Of a stretch of 64,000 nucleotides of DNA, positions 48,580 to 58,789 are shown one piece after another. The notes below the pieces were generated by a model that was not told the origin of the DNA, ran no database searches, and saw nothing but the letters and a program-made list of their open reading frames with translations. The translations under genes were made by a program, and so were the position numbers. Origin of the DNA: Pseudomonas marginalis (GTDB taxonomy: Bacteria; Pseudomonadota; Gammaproteobacteria; Pseudomonadales; Pseudomonadaceae); the NCBI RefSeq assembly GCF_001645105.1, contig NZ_LKEG01000052.1:530951-594950 (forward strand). The letters run 5' to 3'. Positions within the stretch are counted from its first letter, which is position 1, and every line of letters starts with the position of its first letter.

Positions 48580-49491
48580 TTAAATAGATGGCTTGCGCGG
48601 GTGCGGCTGTTCGCGGGCCACGGTCAGGAAGGGGTCGACCAGCGCCGGACGCGCGGTGCCACGGCGCCAGGCCAGGCCCACGTCGAGGGTCTGGCTGAGG
48701 TCGGCAATCGGCCGTGCTTCAATAATGTCGCCTTCCAGGGACCAGGGCCGGTAGGTCATGTCCGGCTGAATCGACACGCCGAGACCCGCCGCCACCAGGC
48801 TTCGCACCGCTTCGGTCGACGCGGTGCGCAAGGTCACCCGAGGTTGTAACCCGGCTCCAGCCCATAGGCGTTGGGCGTTGTGGCCCATTTCATCGACATT
48901 CAGCTGGATCAACGGCTCACGCGCCACATCGGCCAGGTTGATGCTGTCGTGTTCCAGCAATGGGTGTTGCGCCGGCAGCCACAAACGGTGGGGCGAGTGG
49001 GTCAACACTTCGGTCTGCAGCGCGTGGCGGTCCTCGAGATTGGAGAGGATCAGCACGCCAACGTCGATCTCGCCGCTGACCAGTAAATGCTCGATATACG
49101 GGCGTTCGTCCTCCATCACGCGGATTTCCACGTTGGGGTAGGCGCGTTGGAAGCGCGTCAGCAGATCGGCCAGATAATAACCGGCCACCAGGCTGGTCAC
49201 GCCGATGATCAACTGGCCCGCCACTTGGTCGGTGCTCTGTTGCAGGCTGCGCTTGGCGTTATCGACGGTGGCGAGGATCAGGTGCGCCTGGCGCAGGAAT
49301 TGATGGCCCTGGTGGGTGAGGGTCATGCCCTTGGCATGCCGGTTGAACAGGTTGACGCCGATTTCCTGTTCCAGTTGCTGGATGGCCAGGGTCAGTGTCG
49401 ACTGGGAAATAAACGCGGTCTGCGCGGCGGCGGAGATCGAGCCGGTCTCGGCCACGGCGATAAAGTGCCGGATTTGACGCAGGGTCATCAT
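48580..49491 (-). CDS. LysR-family transcriptional regulator
   Basis: This 303-residue protein has an N-terminal HTH (MMTLRQIRHFIAVAETGSIS, FISQSTLTLAIQQLEQEIGV) and a ligand-binding domain. It is upstream of the dehydrogenase/transporter block on the same strand, about 100 bases away, so it may control polyamine use. The effector is unknown. Confidence 0.88.
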   Translation of the reverse strand: MMTLRQIRHFIAVAETGSISAAAQTAFISQSTLTLAIQQLEQEIGVNLFNRHAKGMTLTHQGHQFLRQAHLILATVDNAKRSLQQSTDQVAGQLIIGVTSLVAGYYLADLLTRFQRAYPNVEIRVMEDERPYIEHLLVSGEIDVGVLILSNLEDRHALQTEVLTHSPHRLWLPAQHPLLEHDSINLADVAREPLIQLNVDEMGHNAQRLWAGAGLQPRVTLRTASTEAVRSLVAAGLGVSIQPDMTYRPWSLEGDIIEARPIADLSQTLDVGLAWRRGTARPALVDPFLTVAREQPHPRKPSI

Positions 49492-49659
49492 GCTGGAATT
49501 ACCAGTGAGGTGTTTTTATAGATTCACTCGAGTGTATATCGGTTTTTGCGAAGGGCGCCCGCGTTACATCTGGAAGCAATCTAGATCGAGGCTTTTTGGC
49601 ACTTAGTTTTACGCTGGGGGCCTATTGGTCCTATGAACCCAAGTGTCTGGAGGCTACGA

Positions 49660-50370
49660 ATGAATACCCGTGGATTGCTCGATCAACTGCTCAAGTCTGG
49701 CCAGGACATGTTGCAAAACAAGGCTGGCGGCCAACGCAAGCAGGATGACAAAGGCGCGCTCGGCGGTTTGCTGGGCGGCGGCGGGCTGGGGAGTTTGCTC
49801 GGTGGAGCGGGTGGCGGCGCCCTGGCGGCCGGCGCCATGGGCTTGCTGATGGGCAACAAGAAGGCGCGCAAATTTGGCGGCAAGGCCCTGACTTACGGCG
49901 GCTTGGCGGCCTTGGGGGTGATTGCCTATAAAGCCTATGGCAACTGGCAGGCCAATCAAGCCAATGCGCCGCAGGGCGAACCGCAGACCATCGACCGCCT
50001 GCCACCGGCCCAGGTCGAGCAACACAGCCAGGGCATTCTCAAGGCGCTGGTCGCCGCCGCCAAGGCCGACGGCCATGTGGATGCGCGCGAACGCGAGCTG
50101 ATCGAAGGCGAGTTCACCAAGCTGGATAACGACCGCGAGCTGCAAAGCTGGCTGCACGCGGAACTGAACAAGCCCCTGGACCCGGCCGATGTAGCACGGG
50201 CGGCCAGTACCCCGGAGATGGCGGCTGAGATGTACATCGCCAGTGTGATGCTGGTGGATGAGGAGAATTTTATGGAGAAAGCGTACCTGGATGAGCTGGC
50301 ACGCCAACTGAAACTTGAGCCTGATTTGAAGCAGGAGCTGGAAAAACAGGTTCGTCAGGCGACAGAGTGA
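49660..50370 (+). CDS. DUF533 (YebE-like) tellurite-resistance-type inner-membrane protein
   Basis: This 236-residue protein starts MNTRGLLDQLLKSGQDML, then has a glycine-rich region with a probable membrane segment (SLLGGAGGGALAAGAMGLLM, YGGLAALGVIAYKAYG) and a C-terminal TerB-like helical domain (ALVAAAKADGHVDARERELI, a K-A-D-G-x-x-D-xxE motif). YebE-type proteins are often under envelope-stress control; the role is unknown. TGGAGG precedes the start. Confidence 0.85.
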   Translation: MNTRGLLDQLLKSGQDMLQNKAGGQRKQDDKGALGGLLGGGGLGSLLGGAGGGALAAGAMGLLMGNKKARKFGGKALTYGGLAALGVIAYKAYGNWQANQANAPQGEPQTIDRLPPAQVEQHSQGILKALVAAAKADGHVDARERELIEGEFTKLDNDRELQSWLHAELNKPLDPADVARAASTPEMAAEMYIASVMLVDEENFMEKAYLDELARQLKLEPDLKQELEKQVRQATE

Positions 50371-50415
50371 TGACCGTCCCCATGGCTGGGAACGATCAGC
50401 GTCGTGTTCTCGGTA

Positions 50416-53400
50416 TCAGCTGACTCTGTCGACCATAGAGTGGCCGCCGCCTATGTCTATTTCAAAACGGCGATGGAAGGGTAGGTAATAGTCAATGGCG
50501 GACTGCTCTGCGAGTGCATCCGCCCTCGGTAAAATGATGCCGGCTCGCGCGTTGTTACCGATCGTTTCGCTGAGCCCGTAGTAGTCGGGCCGGCTTTTCT
50601 TCAAGACATCGTTAAAGACGTCAGGCCCCGTTACTTCAAATATCTTGCTCTCATACTCATTGAATTCCCGTATGGCCTCAGGGCTGGGATTGTCTCTCTC
50701 AAGGTAAGGTCGGTGTGTGTCCAGCCATGGTTTGTTTTCCCGGAATCGTTTGTAGGATTCCTCACTGATCTCTTTGAGGACCCGGTTGTTGGGATGGCTG
50801 GCGAACACGTTAGTGTTGTAGCCCGTGAACGAGAGTTCGGAATGCTTCACATGGGAGTTGAGCAATAGGTCATCGGTACCTGCTTTGAGCTCGATATCTC
50901 CAATCTGCTTGGTGATCAAGTCATCACTGTCCAGGTAGATGCCGCCCCGGTGGTTGATCAGCGGATAGCGCAGAGCATCTGAAGCCGCCGCGTAATTGTG
51001 GGTTTTGCCCTGACGAAAATACTGGTACATCTCACCGGCTTGCGTGGTCTTGAACTCTTGGAAGAAAGGATCTTCATTCAGATTTCGCACTTCCAGGTTG
51101 GGCGTTTTTTTGTCCAGGGCCGCTTTGATCGATGCAAACTTTTCCGGGCTGTCTGCGTCGACATGGACCACTGATTGGAAACCGGGTGTCTTACGTGCAT
51201 TCTCCAGCATCAGGCTGAGCCGGTCATCCGGAATCATGGCGCCAGCCCATATGTAATTGATTTCCTTCTTGATCGGCGTAACGGCCGTGGGAACGGGGGC
51301 AAGGGCTGCGTGAACTGTTTCAAAGGTGGTTGGCTTGGGCAGTGTCGCCTTGACCCGCAAGAACTCGTCCAGGCTGCCACTTTTCCACTCGTAGGGGCCT
51401 GTTCGCCAAAAAGGGGCACCCAGGGTTTTACCGTCGCCTAGCTTGCGCCAAACGTCATTGGCTACATCAAACTCTACTAAAACGCAAAAATTGGCATAAA
51501 GCCTTGTCTTGCCATCATCACTAAGTACGCGGTTGACTTCGTCCATTGGGACTTCATAGCTTTTATAAGGCATTCCCTCGACACCGCCCGGCAGCCCCAG
51601 GCGTTGCCATTGATCGGCGCCGGTTTTGTTTAATATGAATTCAGTTTGTCGGTAGGTCTTGGGGTTGATGACACGAACCTGCACCGAACTCATGGGGCTA
51701 CCGCCCGAAGCTTCTCGAACCTGATAGACAGAAGCCTTGCCAGACTTGTCGACGTGGCGGATGTATTGACTCTGGCCATCGAGGCTGTGGTAAACCCCTT
51801 GGCTATCCGGGCTCAGGCCGACGAGGCGCGAGGGTGAAACTGTGTATTTTTCGACCACTGCGAGTTCACCCGGCAGGCCGGGTGGATGCTTCAACTTGAA
51901 CGTGCGAGCAGCCGTTGAAAGCATTTGGCGCGTGCCTTGACCCAAACCCTCGGCCAGCGCGCCAAGGCCGTCCGCTGGGTTAAGAGCGCCGACGGCCGCG
52001 GCGCCGATTATTTTGGCCCCGGTGAACAGTTTTGTTCCGAGTTTTCCAGTGAGGTTGGTCGCCTGGCTGACCGCCTTGCCCACCGGAATAACAAAACCCA
52101 GCAGGTCCAGAGCGAAGTCCCCAACGGCCCCCCATACATCGCCTTTTACTGCCTTTTCAATACCGCTTTTCAGGGGCAGGAAGTCCATGACGGCGCCCAG
52201 TTCATCCACCAACTGTTTTTCTTGCTCTTCAACAGCATTGGTTCCACCGGCGTAGGTCTTGAGCGCGTCGCGGCCATAGAGGACAAACTTTTCGATCTCG
52301 TTGGCCAGGTGTTGCTCACGCTCACTGGCCCATGGCGCTGTAGGCGAACGGTCTTGCCCGGTCTTTTCTCCCCATGCCTTTGGAAAAGAAAAAGGCACTG
52401 GATCAATGGAAAGGCCTGAAGACACGACTTCCTTTGGCGGCGCGCCGGTTTTGTAGGCGTCCAAGTCAATGTCGAGCGACTTGCCTTTGGCCTTTTCAAG
52501 AAAGTAATCATCCGGGTCATCGTAGCCACGTAGGGGCGTTTGATGAACGCTGCTGCCCCATAGCTGATGGTTGCGGCGAACGAGCCCCTGCATCGGCAAC
52601 ACTTCGTAAATCCGCACGTCACCTTTGTTTTTTACACACATCAGTAGACCGTGACGTGCTCTGGACGCGTCGACTTGAGCGGGTGTCTGAGTGTCGCCGT
52701 TGGCTTCGCGCACAGAGTGGAAGGTGATGTCGCCGACCGCGATATGTTGGCGTTCATCAAGAGGCAGTTGGGAAAACTGGTATTGCATCGCGGTGTTTAT
52801 GCCTGTCCTCAATCCCTTGATGTAGGCATCGAACTGCTCATTGAAAATGGCCGTGATGTCCGGAAGGGGTCTGACCCCCGTGCGGCGGGTCGGGCTCAAT
52901 ACGACGCTCTGGTCAACGATACGGTCCATCTTCCCTGCCGTATAAATGTCCACCAGCGCATGTTTGGTCTCACTGCCGTCAAGGTTGACGATGGGGGTCA
53001 GCGGCTGCTCGAAGTCATAGTCGCCATATACCTTCTTCAATTCTGCGCAGGCCAATGCCCTACGCGTAGGCAGAAAGGCGGTGAGGCCTTTATTGGCAGT
53101 GCCTAATGTTTCTAGCAATGCGTTGAATTTGTCTCGCGCAACGGTGATCTGTTCGGGCGTAAACGCATCATCGTTAGCCTTATTCAGGACGTCATTGGCG
53201 ATGGCCCAATCGATGACGGCATGTGTCTGAGCCCCCGCCTCAATGCCAGCATCCTTAAGCGTGACCGGGCTTCTGTTGCCAAAACTCATGACTTGGCCAA
53301 ACGTCATGTTACGGGTGGCGCCCGGCTCCAGCGCCTCAATGCGCGCGACAGCGGTGCTCAGGCTGGCCCAGGTGTGGGACCCATACACCAAGCCGCCAGG

Positions 53401-54990
53401 GAGGTCCTTGACCAGGAACGCAGGTGCTGCACTGGCGAGCAATAGCTGTGCCGCCGCAGGGGCCAGGTCGTTATCGACTCGGCCTTGCTGCTTAAGATGC
53501 TCGACGAGTCGCGCTGTTATAGCGGCAGGTGACAAGCCCCGGCGAGCTGCCTGGGCCAGGTCGTAACCGGCGACGACGTTGCGTTGGGTGCCCACGGCGG
53601 GGTCCAGGTCGAGCGCCAGCGCGGTCATCGCCCAGTCGCTGGCTGTGCTGGTTGAACAGGTGTCCGCGAACGCGCTTTGCAGGCGCTTGCCCAGCGCCTG
53701 TGCCTGCGGACTGGCAATCAGAGCCTGCAGGCGTTGCGCGGGGCTATCAGCGTTGGTGAGATCGGGAATTTTTTTAGCCAGGTGGTTGAGAAGGCAGGTG
53801 CCCCCCTCCAACCCATTTCGTGCCTCTTCACTGACGATGTTCTGGACGCGTTCGCGCTCGTCACGTCCGAGTTGGCGCGTGTCCGACAGCAGCCCCCAGT
53901 GCCCCGAGTTGTCAGGCGGTTGTGGTACCGGGTCTGACAGAACGGCAATAAGGTTCGACAGCTCGGCCTTGTCCTGGGGAATTATCAAGCCGTGCGCATG
54001 CAAAAACGGCTCAAGTTTCAAACCGTTTTCCGGCATGCCTGGGTAAGTCTTCGCGAATACGGAATCCGGGTGGACGGGGACACGGTGCGAATCGATGTGT
54101 TCGGCCAGCGTCGTGTTTGAATTCGTTGAGGCCAGCACACTGATACGGGTGAGCGTATGGATAAGGCTTAGGCGGTTGCGTCTGTCACCCAGGTTTTGTT
54201 TCTGAAGCTCGAGGGCTTCAGGGGTGCGTGTATGGGGAGGCCTCAACCCATCCGAGGGGTCGAGTGGTCGGAAACCCTGGCCTTCATTCAATTGTGCAAC
54301 ACGCGTTGCCACCTGGGCCCGGCTGAGGTTGTCGAGGTTTTCCCCATAAAACCGCCCGATAAGCTCAAAGGGCGCGCTGTGTACAGGTAGCATTGCGGGA
54401 TTCCTGATACTGAAGGTATCGGGCGCGATCACCTTGCCGGCGTCGAGTATGGGCCCGGCCACCGCTGCCCAGCGCGCATCGTTGTTGAGGGTAAAACTGA
54501 CCACGCTCTGGTCGGCTTTTCTCCTGGCGTGTAAGGCGCCTTTGGAGGGAATGATCTCGACAGTGCTGCTATCGAGACCCTCCGAAAGCATCCAGGCGGT
54601 GAAGTCCGGGCTATTCAACGTCTCCCGAAAGTATTGCCACCATTTTCCGAACGTCGAGTCGGGGGGAATGCCGGCAACAATCACCTCTCGTTGGCTGTCC
54701 CCGCCGCGCGCGCGTGCCAGCGCGTCGCCGTAGTAACCTGCCAGAAGCTTGTCCGGGTAACCCATCGCTAAAGCATTGCCTGCGGCGATGCTGGCTTTCG
54801 CTCTATTTGAAGGCAGCAGACTCAACGGCAACGGCGACTTTGCTGGCGTCTTGGCGGCCTCGGGCAAGGAAATTGTGGAGGCTCTGTCGCTGCGATGCTG
54901 GCTGAATGGGGTGACGGTGGTAGGGGGCGCGATCCGTGTGTTTGGCGGCGGGGTAATGGCTAGCGGGGTAGAGGGGGCGGAAATATTCAA
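50416..54990 (-). CDS. Large toxin-like protein with C-terminal TcdA/TcdB-type glycosyltransferase domain
   Basis: This 1524-residue protein starts with TTG (AAGGAG upstream). The N-terminal ~100 residues are Pro/Ser/Thr-rich and probably disordered. A long DUF6543 (dermonecrotic-toxin)-like body follows (for example ESLSxx-like LLAGYYGDALARARG and LLMCVKNKGDVRIYEVLPMQ). A hydrophobic stretch near residues 940-1010 (AVGDFALDLLGFVIPVGKAV, IIGAAAVGALNPADGLGALA) could enter a membrane. The last ~280 residues look like a clostridial-toxin GT44 domain: NYIWAG near 1245, AASDALRYPLINHRGGIYLD and the D1354-x-D1356 metal motif. It would glycosylate a host or competitor protein. No secretion genes or immunity gene are adjacent. 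Confidence 0.75.
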   Translation of the reverse strand: MNISAPSTPLAITPPPNTRIAPPTTVTPFSQHRSDRASTISLPEAAKTPAKSPLPLSLLPSNRAKASIAAGNALAMGYPDKLLAGYYGDALARARGGDSQREVIVAGIPPDSTFGKWWQYFRETLNSPDFTAWMLSEGLDSSTVEIIPSKGALHARRKADQSVVSFTLNNDARWAAVAGPILDAGKVIAPDTFSIRNPAMLPVHSAPFELIGRFYGENLDNLSRAQVATRVAQLNEGQGFRPLDPSDGLRPPHTRTPEALELQKQNLGDRRNRLSLIHTLTRISVLASTNSNTTLAEHIDSHRVPVHPDSVFAKTYPGMPENGLKLEPFLHAHGLIIPQDKAELSNLIAVLSDPVPQPPDNSGHWGLLSDTRQLGRDERERVQNIVSEEARNGLEGGTCLLNHLAKKIPDLTNADSPAQRLQALIASPQAQALGKRLQSAFADTCSTSTASDWAMTALALDLDPAVGTQRNVVAGYDLAQAARRGLSPAAITARLVEHLKQQGRVDNDLAPAAAQLLLASAAPAFLVKDLPGGLVYGSHTWASLSTAVARIEALEPGATRNMTFGQVMSFGNRSPVTLKDAGIEAGAQTHAVIDWAIANDVLNKANDDAFTPEQITVARDKFNALLETLGTANKGLTAFLPTRRALACAELKKVYGDYDFEQPLTPIVNLDGSETKHALVDIYTAGKMDRIVDQSVVLSPTRRTGVRPLPDITAIFNEQFDAYIKGLRTGINTAMQYQFSQLPLDERQHIAVGDITFHSVREANGDTQTPAQVDASRARHGLLMCVKNKGDVRIYEVLPMQGLVRRNHQLWGSSVHQTPLRGYDDPDDYFLEKAKGKSLDIDLDAYKTGAPPKEVVSSGLSIDPVPFSFPKAWGEKTGQDRSPTAPWASEREQHLANEIEKFVLYGRDALKTYAGGTNAVEEQEKQLVDELGAVMDFLPLKSGIEKAVKGDVWGAVGDFALDLLGFVIPVGKAVSQATNLTGKLGTKLFTGAKIIGAAAVGALNPADGLGALAEGLGQGTRQMLSTAARTFKLKHPPGLPGELAVVEKYTVSPSRLVGLSPDSQGVYHSLDGQSQYIRHVDKSGKASVYQVREASGGSPMSSVQVRVINPKTYRQTEFILNKTGADQWQRLGLPGGVEGMPYKSYEVPMDEVNRVLSDDGKTRLYANFCVLVEFDVANDVWRKLGDGKTLGAPFWRTGPYEWKSGSLDEFLRVKATLPKPTTFETVHAALAPVPTAVTPIKKEINYIWAGAMIPDDRLSLMLENARKTPGFQSVVHVDADSPEKFASIKAALDKKTPNLEVRNLNEDPFFQEFKTTQAGEMYQYFRQGKTHNYAAASDALRYPLINHRGGIYLDSDDLITKQIGDIELKAGTDDLLLNSHVKHSELSFTGYNTNVFASHPNNRVLKEISEESYKRFRENKPWLDTHRPYLERDNPSPEAIREFNEYESKIFEVTGPDVFNDVLKKSRPDYYGLSETIGNNARAGIILPRADALAEQSAIDYYLPFHRRFEIDIGGGHSMVDRVS

Positions 54991-55002
54991 TGGCTATGCT
55001 CC

Positions 55003-55398
55003 TTGCAGGGATAGGCGCTGAAGCGCCAGGCGTGGGCAGGCAGTTCTACGCCCTCGCCGCTGTCTCGCAGAGTGCGTTTGTTTTTTCGGGTGTTTCCGAG
55101 CGGCTCCAGCCTGCGTAAAACCTGGGTGCGTGGGTTGTATCTTCTATTGTCCACTGTAAAAAAAGAGCACGACTTGAGGTTGCTGAGGTGGGTTCCCGCC
55201 TTCCGATTTCGGATTCGACCCGTCCTGATATTCAGCGAGGAGCACGTCCGTGGAGGCGGTGTTGAGGTAGGAGGGGGCGGCAATCACCCCGCGAGGATTT
55301 TTTGCCTGTCGGGCGTTCTATCCGATAACCCATTGATAAACGATGGCACTGCCTCAGCTATACTCCCCTCCATTTGAATGGCCCTTCGAGGAATTACT
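55003..55398. other. Divergent upstream region of the toxin-like gene and wsp operon
   Basis: About 400 bases without a gene. Near the wsp end there is TATACT (55359-55364), a plausible -10, but the best TTGATA upstream is 20 bases away, longer than usual. No operator palindrome was recognised. Confidence 0.4.
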
Positions 55399-57021
55399 GT
55401 GAAGAACTGGACCTTGCGCCAACGCATCTTGGCAAGTTTTACGGTCATTATCGCCATCATGCTGTTAATGGTCGTGGTCTCCTATTCACGGTTGCTGAAG
55501 ATCGAAACCAGCCAGGAAGCCGTCCGGGACGACGCGGTGCCGGGCGTTTACCTCAGTTCGATGATCCGCAGCGCCTGGGTCGACAGCTATTTGCAGACCA
55601 TCGACATCATCGGCCTGCGCGACGACAAAACCTTCACCAATACCGATAAGAACGACTACAAGTCGTTCGAAGCGCGTATTGAACAGCAGATGGCCAACTA
55701 CGAAAAAACCATTCATGGCCAAGCTGACCGCATGGAGTTCGATAACTTCAAGGCGGCGCACATCAACTACAACAAAGTGCTGGCCCAGGTGCTGGAACGC
55801 GTTGAAGCCAATGACCTGCCGGGCGCGAATCAATTGCTCGAGGAGCAATTGACGCCAATCTGGACCGAAGGGCGCATGAAGCTCAACGACATCATTACTG
55901 AAAACAAGAACGTGTCTGACCGGGCGACGGCGGCGATCGACGAGGCGGTACTGTCGGCCAAGATCAGCATGGCCGTGTCGCTGCTCATCGCCATCTTGGC
56001 TGCCGGGCTGTGCGGCCTGTTGCTGATGCGCGCGATCATGGCGCCGATGCAACGCATCGTCGATATCCTCGAAACCATGCGCGACGGCGACCTGAGCAAA
56101 CGCCTTAACCTGGAGCGCAAGGACGAGTTCGGCGCCGTCGAAACCGGCTTTAACGACATGATGACCGAGCTCACGGCCCTGGTGTCCCAGGCCCAGCGCT
56201 CGTCGGTGCAGGTCACCACCTCGGTGACCGAAATTGCCGCCACGTCCAAGCAGCAACAGGCCACCGCGACTGAAACGGCCGCGACGACCACTGAGATCGG
56301 TGCCACGTCGCGCGAAATCGCAGCCACTTCCAAGGACTTGGTTCGCACCATGACCGAAGTGTCCACCGCCGCCGACCAGGCGTCGGTGGCTGCCGGCTCC
56401 GGCCAGCAAGGACTGGCGCGCATGGAAGAGACCATGCACTCGGTGATGGGCGCGGCCGACCTGGTCAACGCCAAGCTGGCGATCCTCAATGAGAAGGCCG
56501 GCAATATCAACCAGGTGGTGGTGACCATCGTCAAGGTGGCCGACCAGACCAACCTGCTGTCGCTCAACGCCGCCATCGAAGCGGAAAAAGCCGGCGAGTA
56601 CGGTCGCGGTTTTGCCGTGGTCGCCACCGAAGTGCGGCGCCTCGCGGACCAGACCGCCGTGGCCACCTATGACATCGAGCAGATGGTGCGCGAGATCCAG
56701 TCCGCAGTGTCTGCGGGGGTGATGGGCATGGACAAGTTCTCCGAAGAAGTGCGCCGCGGCATGTTCGAAGTGCAGCAAGTGGGCGAGCAGTTGTCGCAGA
56801 TCATCCACCAAGTACAGGCGCTGGCGCCGCGGGTGTTGATGGTCAACGAAGGCATGCAGGCCCAGGCCACCGGCGCCGAGCAGATCAACCACGCCCTCGT
56901 GCAACTGGGCGATGCCAGCAGCCAGACGGTGGAGTCCCTGCGCCAGGCCAGCTTTGCCATTGATGAACTGAGCCAGGTTGCGGTGGGTCTGCGCAGCGGC
57001 GTGTCGCGTTTCAAAGTCTGA
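55399..57021 (+). CDS. wspA: Methyl-accepting chemoreceptor WspA
   Basis: This 540-residue protein starts at GTG (VKNWTLRQRILASFTV) with GAGGAA upstream. It has one membrane helix at each end of a periplasmic helical sensor (IIAIMLLMVVVSYSRLL and SMAVSLLIAILAAGLCGLLL), a HAMP domain and a signalling domain with VADQTNLLSLNAAIEAEKAG. WspA senses surface contact and activates the WspE kinase, leading to c-di-GMP production. It overlaps wspB by one base. Confidence 0.95.
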   Translation: MKNWTLRQRILASFTVIIAIMLLMVVVSYSRLLKIETSQEAVRDDAVPGVYLSSMIRSAWVDSYLQTIDIIGLRDDKTFTNTDKNDYKSFEARIEQQMANYEKTIHGQADRMEFDNFKAAHINYNKVLAQVLERVEANDLPGANQLLEEQLTPIWTEGRMKLNDIITENKNVSDRATAAIDEAVLSAKISMAVSLLIAILAAGLCGLLLMRAIMAPMQRIVDILETMRDGDLSKRLNLERKDEFGAVETGFNDMMTELTALVSQAQRSSVQVTTSVTEIAATSKQQQATATETAATTTEIGATSREIAATSKDLVRTMTEVSTAADQASVAAGSGQQGLARMEETMHSVMGAADLVNAKLAILNEKAGNINQVVVTIVKVADQTNLLSLNAAIEAEKAGEYGRGFAVVATEVRRLADQTAVATYDIEQMVREIQSAVSAGVMGMDKFSEEVRRGMFEVQQVGEQLSQIIHQVQALAPRVLMVNEGMQAQATGAEQINHALVQLGDASSQTVESLRQASFAIDELSQVAVGLRSGVSRFKV

Positions 57022-57533
57022 TGAGCGAACTCGCGGCTAAACGCGGCGCCGTCCCGGCAGCGAAAAAGGCGTTGTTCCTGGTGTTCCATATCGGCCAGGA
57101 ACGCTATGCCCTCAAGGCTACCGAAGTGGCCGAAGTGCTGCCGCGCCTGCCTTTGAAACCCATTGCCCATGCACCGCTGTGGGTCGCCGGGATCTTTGCC
57201 CATCGTGGGGCGCTGGTGCCGGTCATTGACCTCAGCGCCTTGACCTTCGGCAAACCGGCCCAGGCCCGCACCAGCACGCGGCTGGTGCTGGTCAATTACC
57301 AACCCGACGCCGAGTCCCAAGCGCGTTGGCTGGGACTGATCCTGGAGCAGGCCACCGACACCCTGCGTTGCGACCCCGCCGAGTTCCAGCCCTACGGCCT
57401 GGCCAACCGCCAGGCACCCTACCTGGGGCCGGTGCGCGAAGATGCGCTGGGCCTGATGCAATGGATCGGTGTAAACGACCTGCTGACCGATGACGTGCGC
57501 GCCGTGCTGTTTTCTGCCGAGCTGAGCGTATGA
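57021..57533 (+). CDS. wspB: CheW-like adaptor WspB
   Basis: This 170-residue protein with a single CheW domain has LFLVFHIGQERYALKATEVA, WVAGIFAHRGALVPVIDLSA and DVRAVLFSAEL. It couples WspA to WspE. Its stop overlaps wspC's start by 4 bases. Confidence 0.93.
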   Translation: MSELAAKRGAVPAAKKALFLVFHIGQERYALKATEVAEVLPRLPLKPIAHAPLWVAGIFAHRGALVPVIDLSALTFGKPAQARTSTRLVLVNYQPDAESQARWLGLILEQATDTLRCDPAEFQPYGLANRQAPYLGPVREDALGLMQWIGVNDLLTDDVRAVLFSAELSV

Positions 57534-58789
57534 GCAACGACCCGCGTTTTTTTGCCTTTCTTAAAGAGCGCATCGGCCTGGACGTCGCGTCGGTGGGCGA
57601 AGCCATCATCGAGCGCGCCGTGCGCCAGCGCAGCCAGATCGTCCAGGCACCCACGCCGGGCGAATACTGGCAGCACCTGCAAAGCTCCCAGGACGAACAG
57701 CAAGCGCTGATCGAAGCAGTGATCGTCCCCGAAACCTGGTTTTTCCGTTACCCCGAATCCTTTGCGACCCTGGCGCGCCTGGCCAAGGCCCGCCTGGTCG
57801 ATATCAAGCAGATGCGCGCATTGCGTATCCTCAGCCTGCCGTGCTCCACCGGCGAAGAACCCTATTCGATTGCCATGGCGCTGCTCGATGCGGGCCTCGC
57901 GCCGCATCAGTTCAAGGTACAGGGGATGGACGTCAGCCCGCTGTCGGTGGAGCGTGCGCGACGCGGGGTGTACGGCAAGAACTCTTTTCGCGGCGGCGAT
58001 ATTGCCTTCCGTGACCGCCACTTCACTGAATACGGCGACGGCTTCCACATCGCCGATCGGGTGCGCGAACAAGTGCGCCTGCAAGTCGGCAACCTGCTCG
58101 ACCCGGCGCTGCTGGCCAATGAGGCCGCCTATGACTTCGTGTTCTGCCGCAACCTGCTGATCTACTTCGACCAGCCCACCCAGAAACAAGTCTTCGACGT
58201 GCTTAAAGGCCTCACCCACGTGGACGGTGTGCTGTTTATCGGCCCGGCCGAAGGCAGCCTGCTGGGGCGCCACGGCATGCGTTCGATTGGGGTGCCGCAG
58301 TCCTTTGCGTTCAGCCGGCAGGGCTCGCCGCAGCTGCCCGAGCCAGCGTTTATACCAACGCCTGCTCCCACGCCTCCGCGCAGCACTGCGCCGATTTCAG
58401 CTAAACCACGGCCGTTCAGCACCGTCAGCGCCCACGTCTTGCCGATCAAGGCTGCGCCCTCCGATGCAGGCACCTTGCTCAGCCGGATCGCCACCCTGGC
58501 CAACGAAGGCAAAAGTGCCGAGGCCCGGGCCGCGTGTGAAGACTATTTGAACAGCCACCCGCCGGCCGCCCAGGTGTTTTACTGGCTGGGGCTGCTCAGC
58601 GACGTGGCCGGCAGTGCCCTGGAAGCCCAGGGCTATTATCGAAAAGCCTTGTACCTGGAACCCCAGCACCCGCAGGCCTTGATGCACTTGGCCGCGTTGC
58701 TCGAGTCCCGGGGCGACAGTGCGGGGGCGCGCCGTCTGCAGGCGCGAGCCGCCCGTAGCGAGCGAGCCGACAGTGAGTCCAAACCATGA
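57530..58789 (+). CDS. wspC: CheR-type receptor methyltransferase WspC
   Basis: This 419-residue protein has an AdoMet-binding CheR domain (PETWFFRYPESF, LSLPCSTGEEPYSIAMALLD, YDFVFCRNLLIYFD), a proline-rich linker and a C-terminal TPR-like part (AAQVFYWLGLLSDVAGSALE, YRKALYLEPQHPQALMHLAA). It methylates WspA and so raises kinase activity. Its 3' end overlaps wspD by 4 bases. Confidence 0.94.
   Translation: MSNDPRFFAFLKERIGLDVASVGEAIIERAVRQRSQIVQAPTPGEYWQHLQSSQDEQQALIEAVIVPETWFFRYPESFATLARLAKARLVDIKQMRALRILSLPCSTGEEPYSIAMALLDAGLAPHQFKVQGMDVSPLSVERARRGVYGKNSFRGGDIAFRDRHFTEYGDGFHIADRVREQVRLQVGNLLDPALLANEAAYDFVFCRNLLIYFDQPTQKQVFDVLKGLTHVDGVLFIGPAEGSLLGRHGMRSIGVPQSFAFSRQGSPQLPEPAFIPTPAPTPPRSTAPISAKPRPFSTVSAHVLPIKAAPSDAGTLLSRIATLANEGKSAEARAACEDYLNSHPPAAQVFYWLGLLSDVAGSALEAQGYYRKALYLEPQHPQALMHLAALLESRGDSAGARRLQARAARSERADSESKP

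Noticed and set aside
55486..56904. 472-codon antisense frame opposite wspA
   Set aside because: His-rich mirror of the chemoreceptor coding strand, no ribosome site; typical shadow of a high-GC gene.
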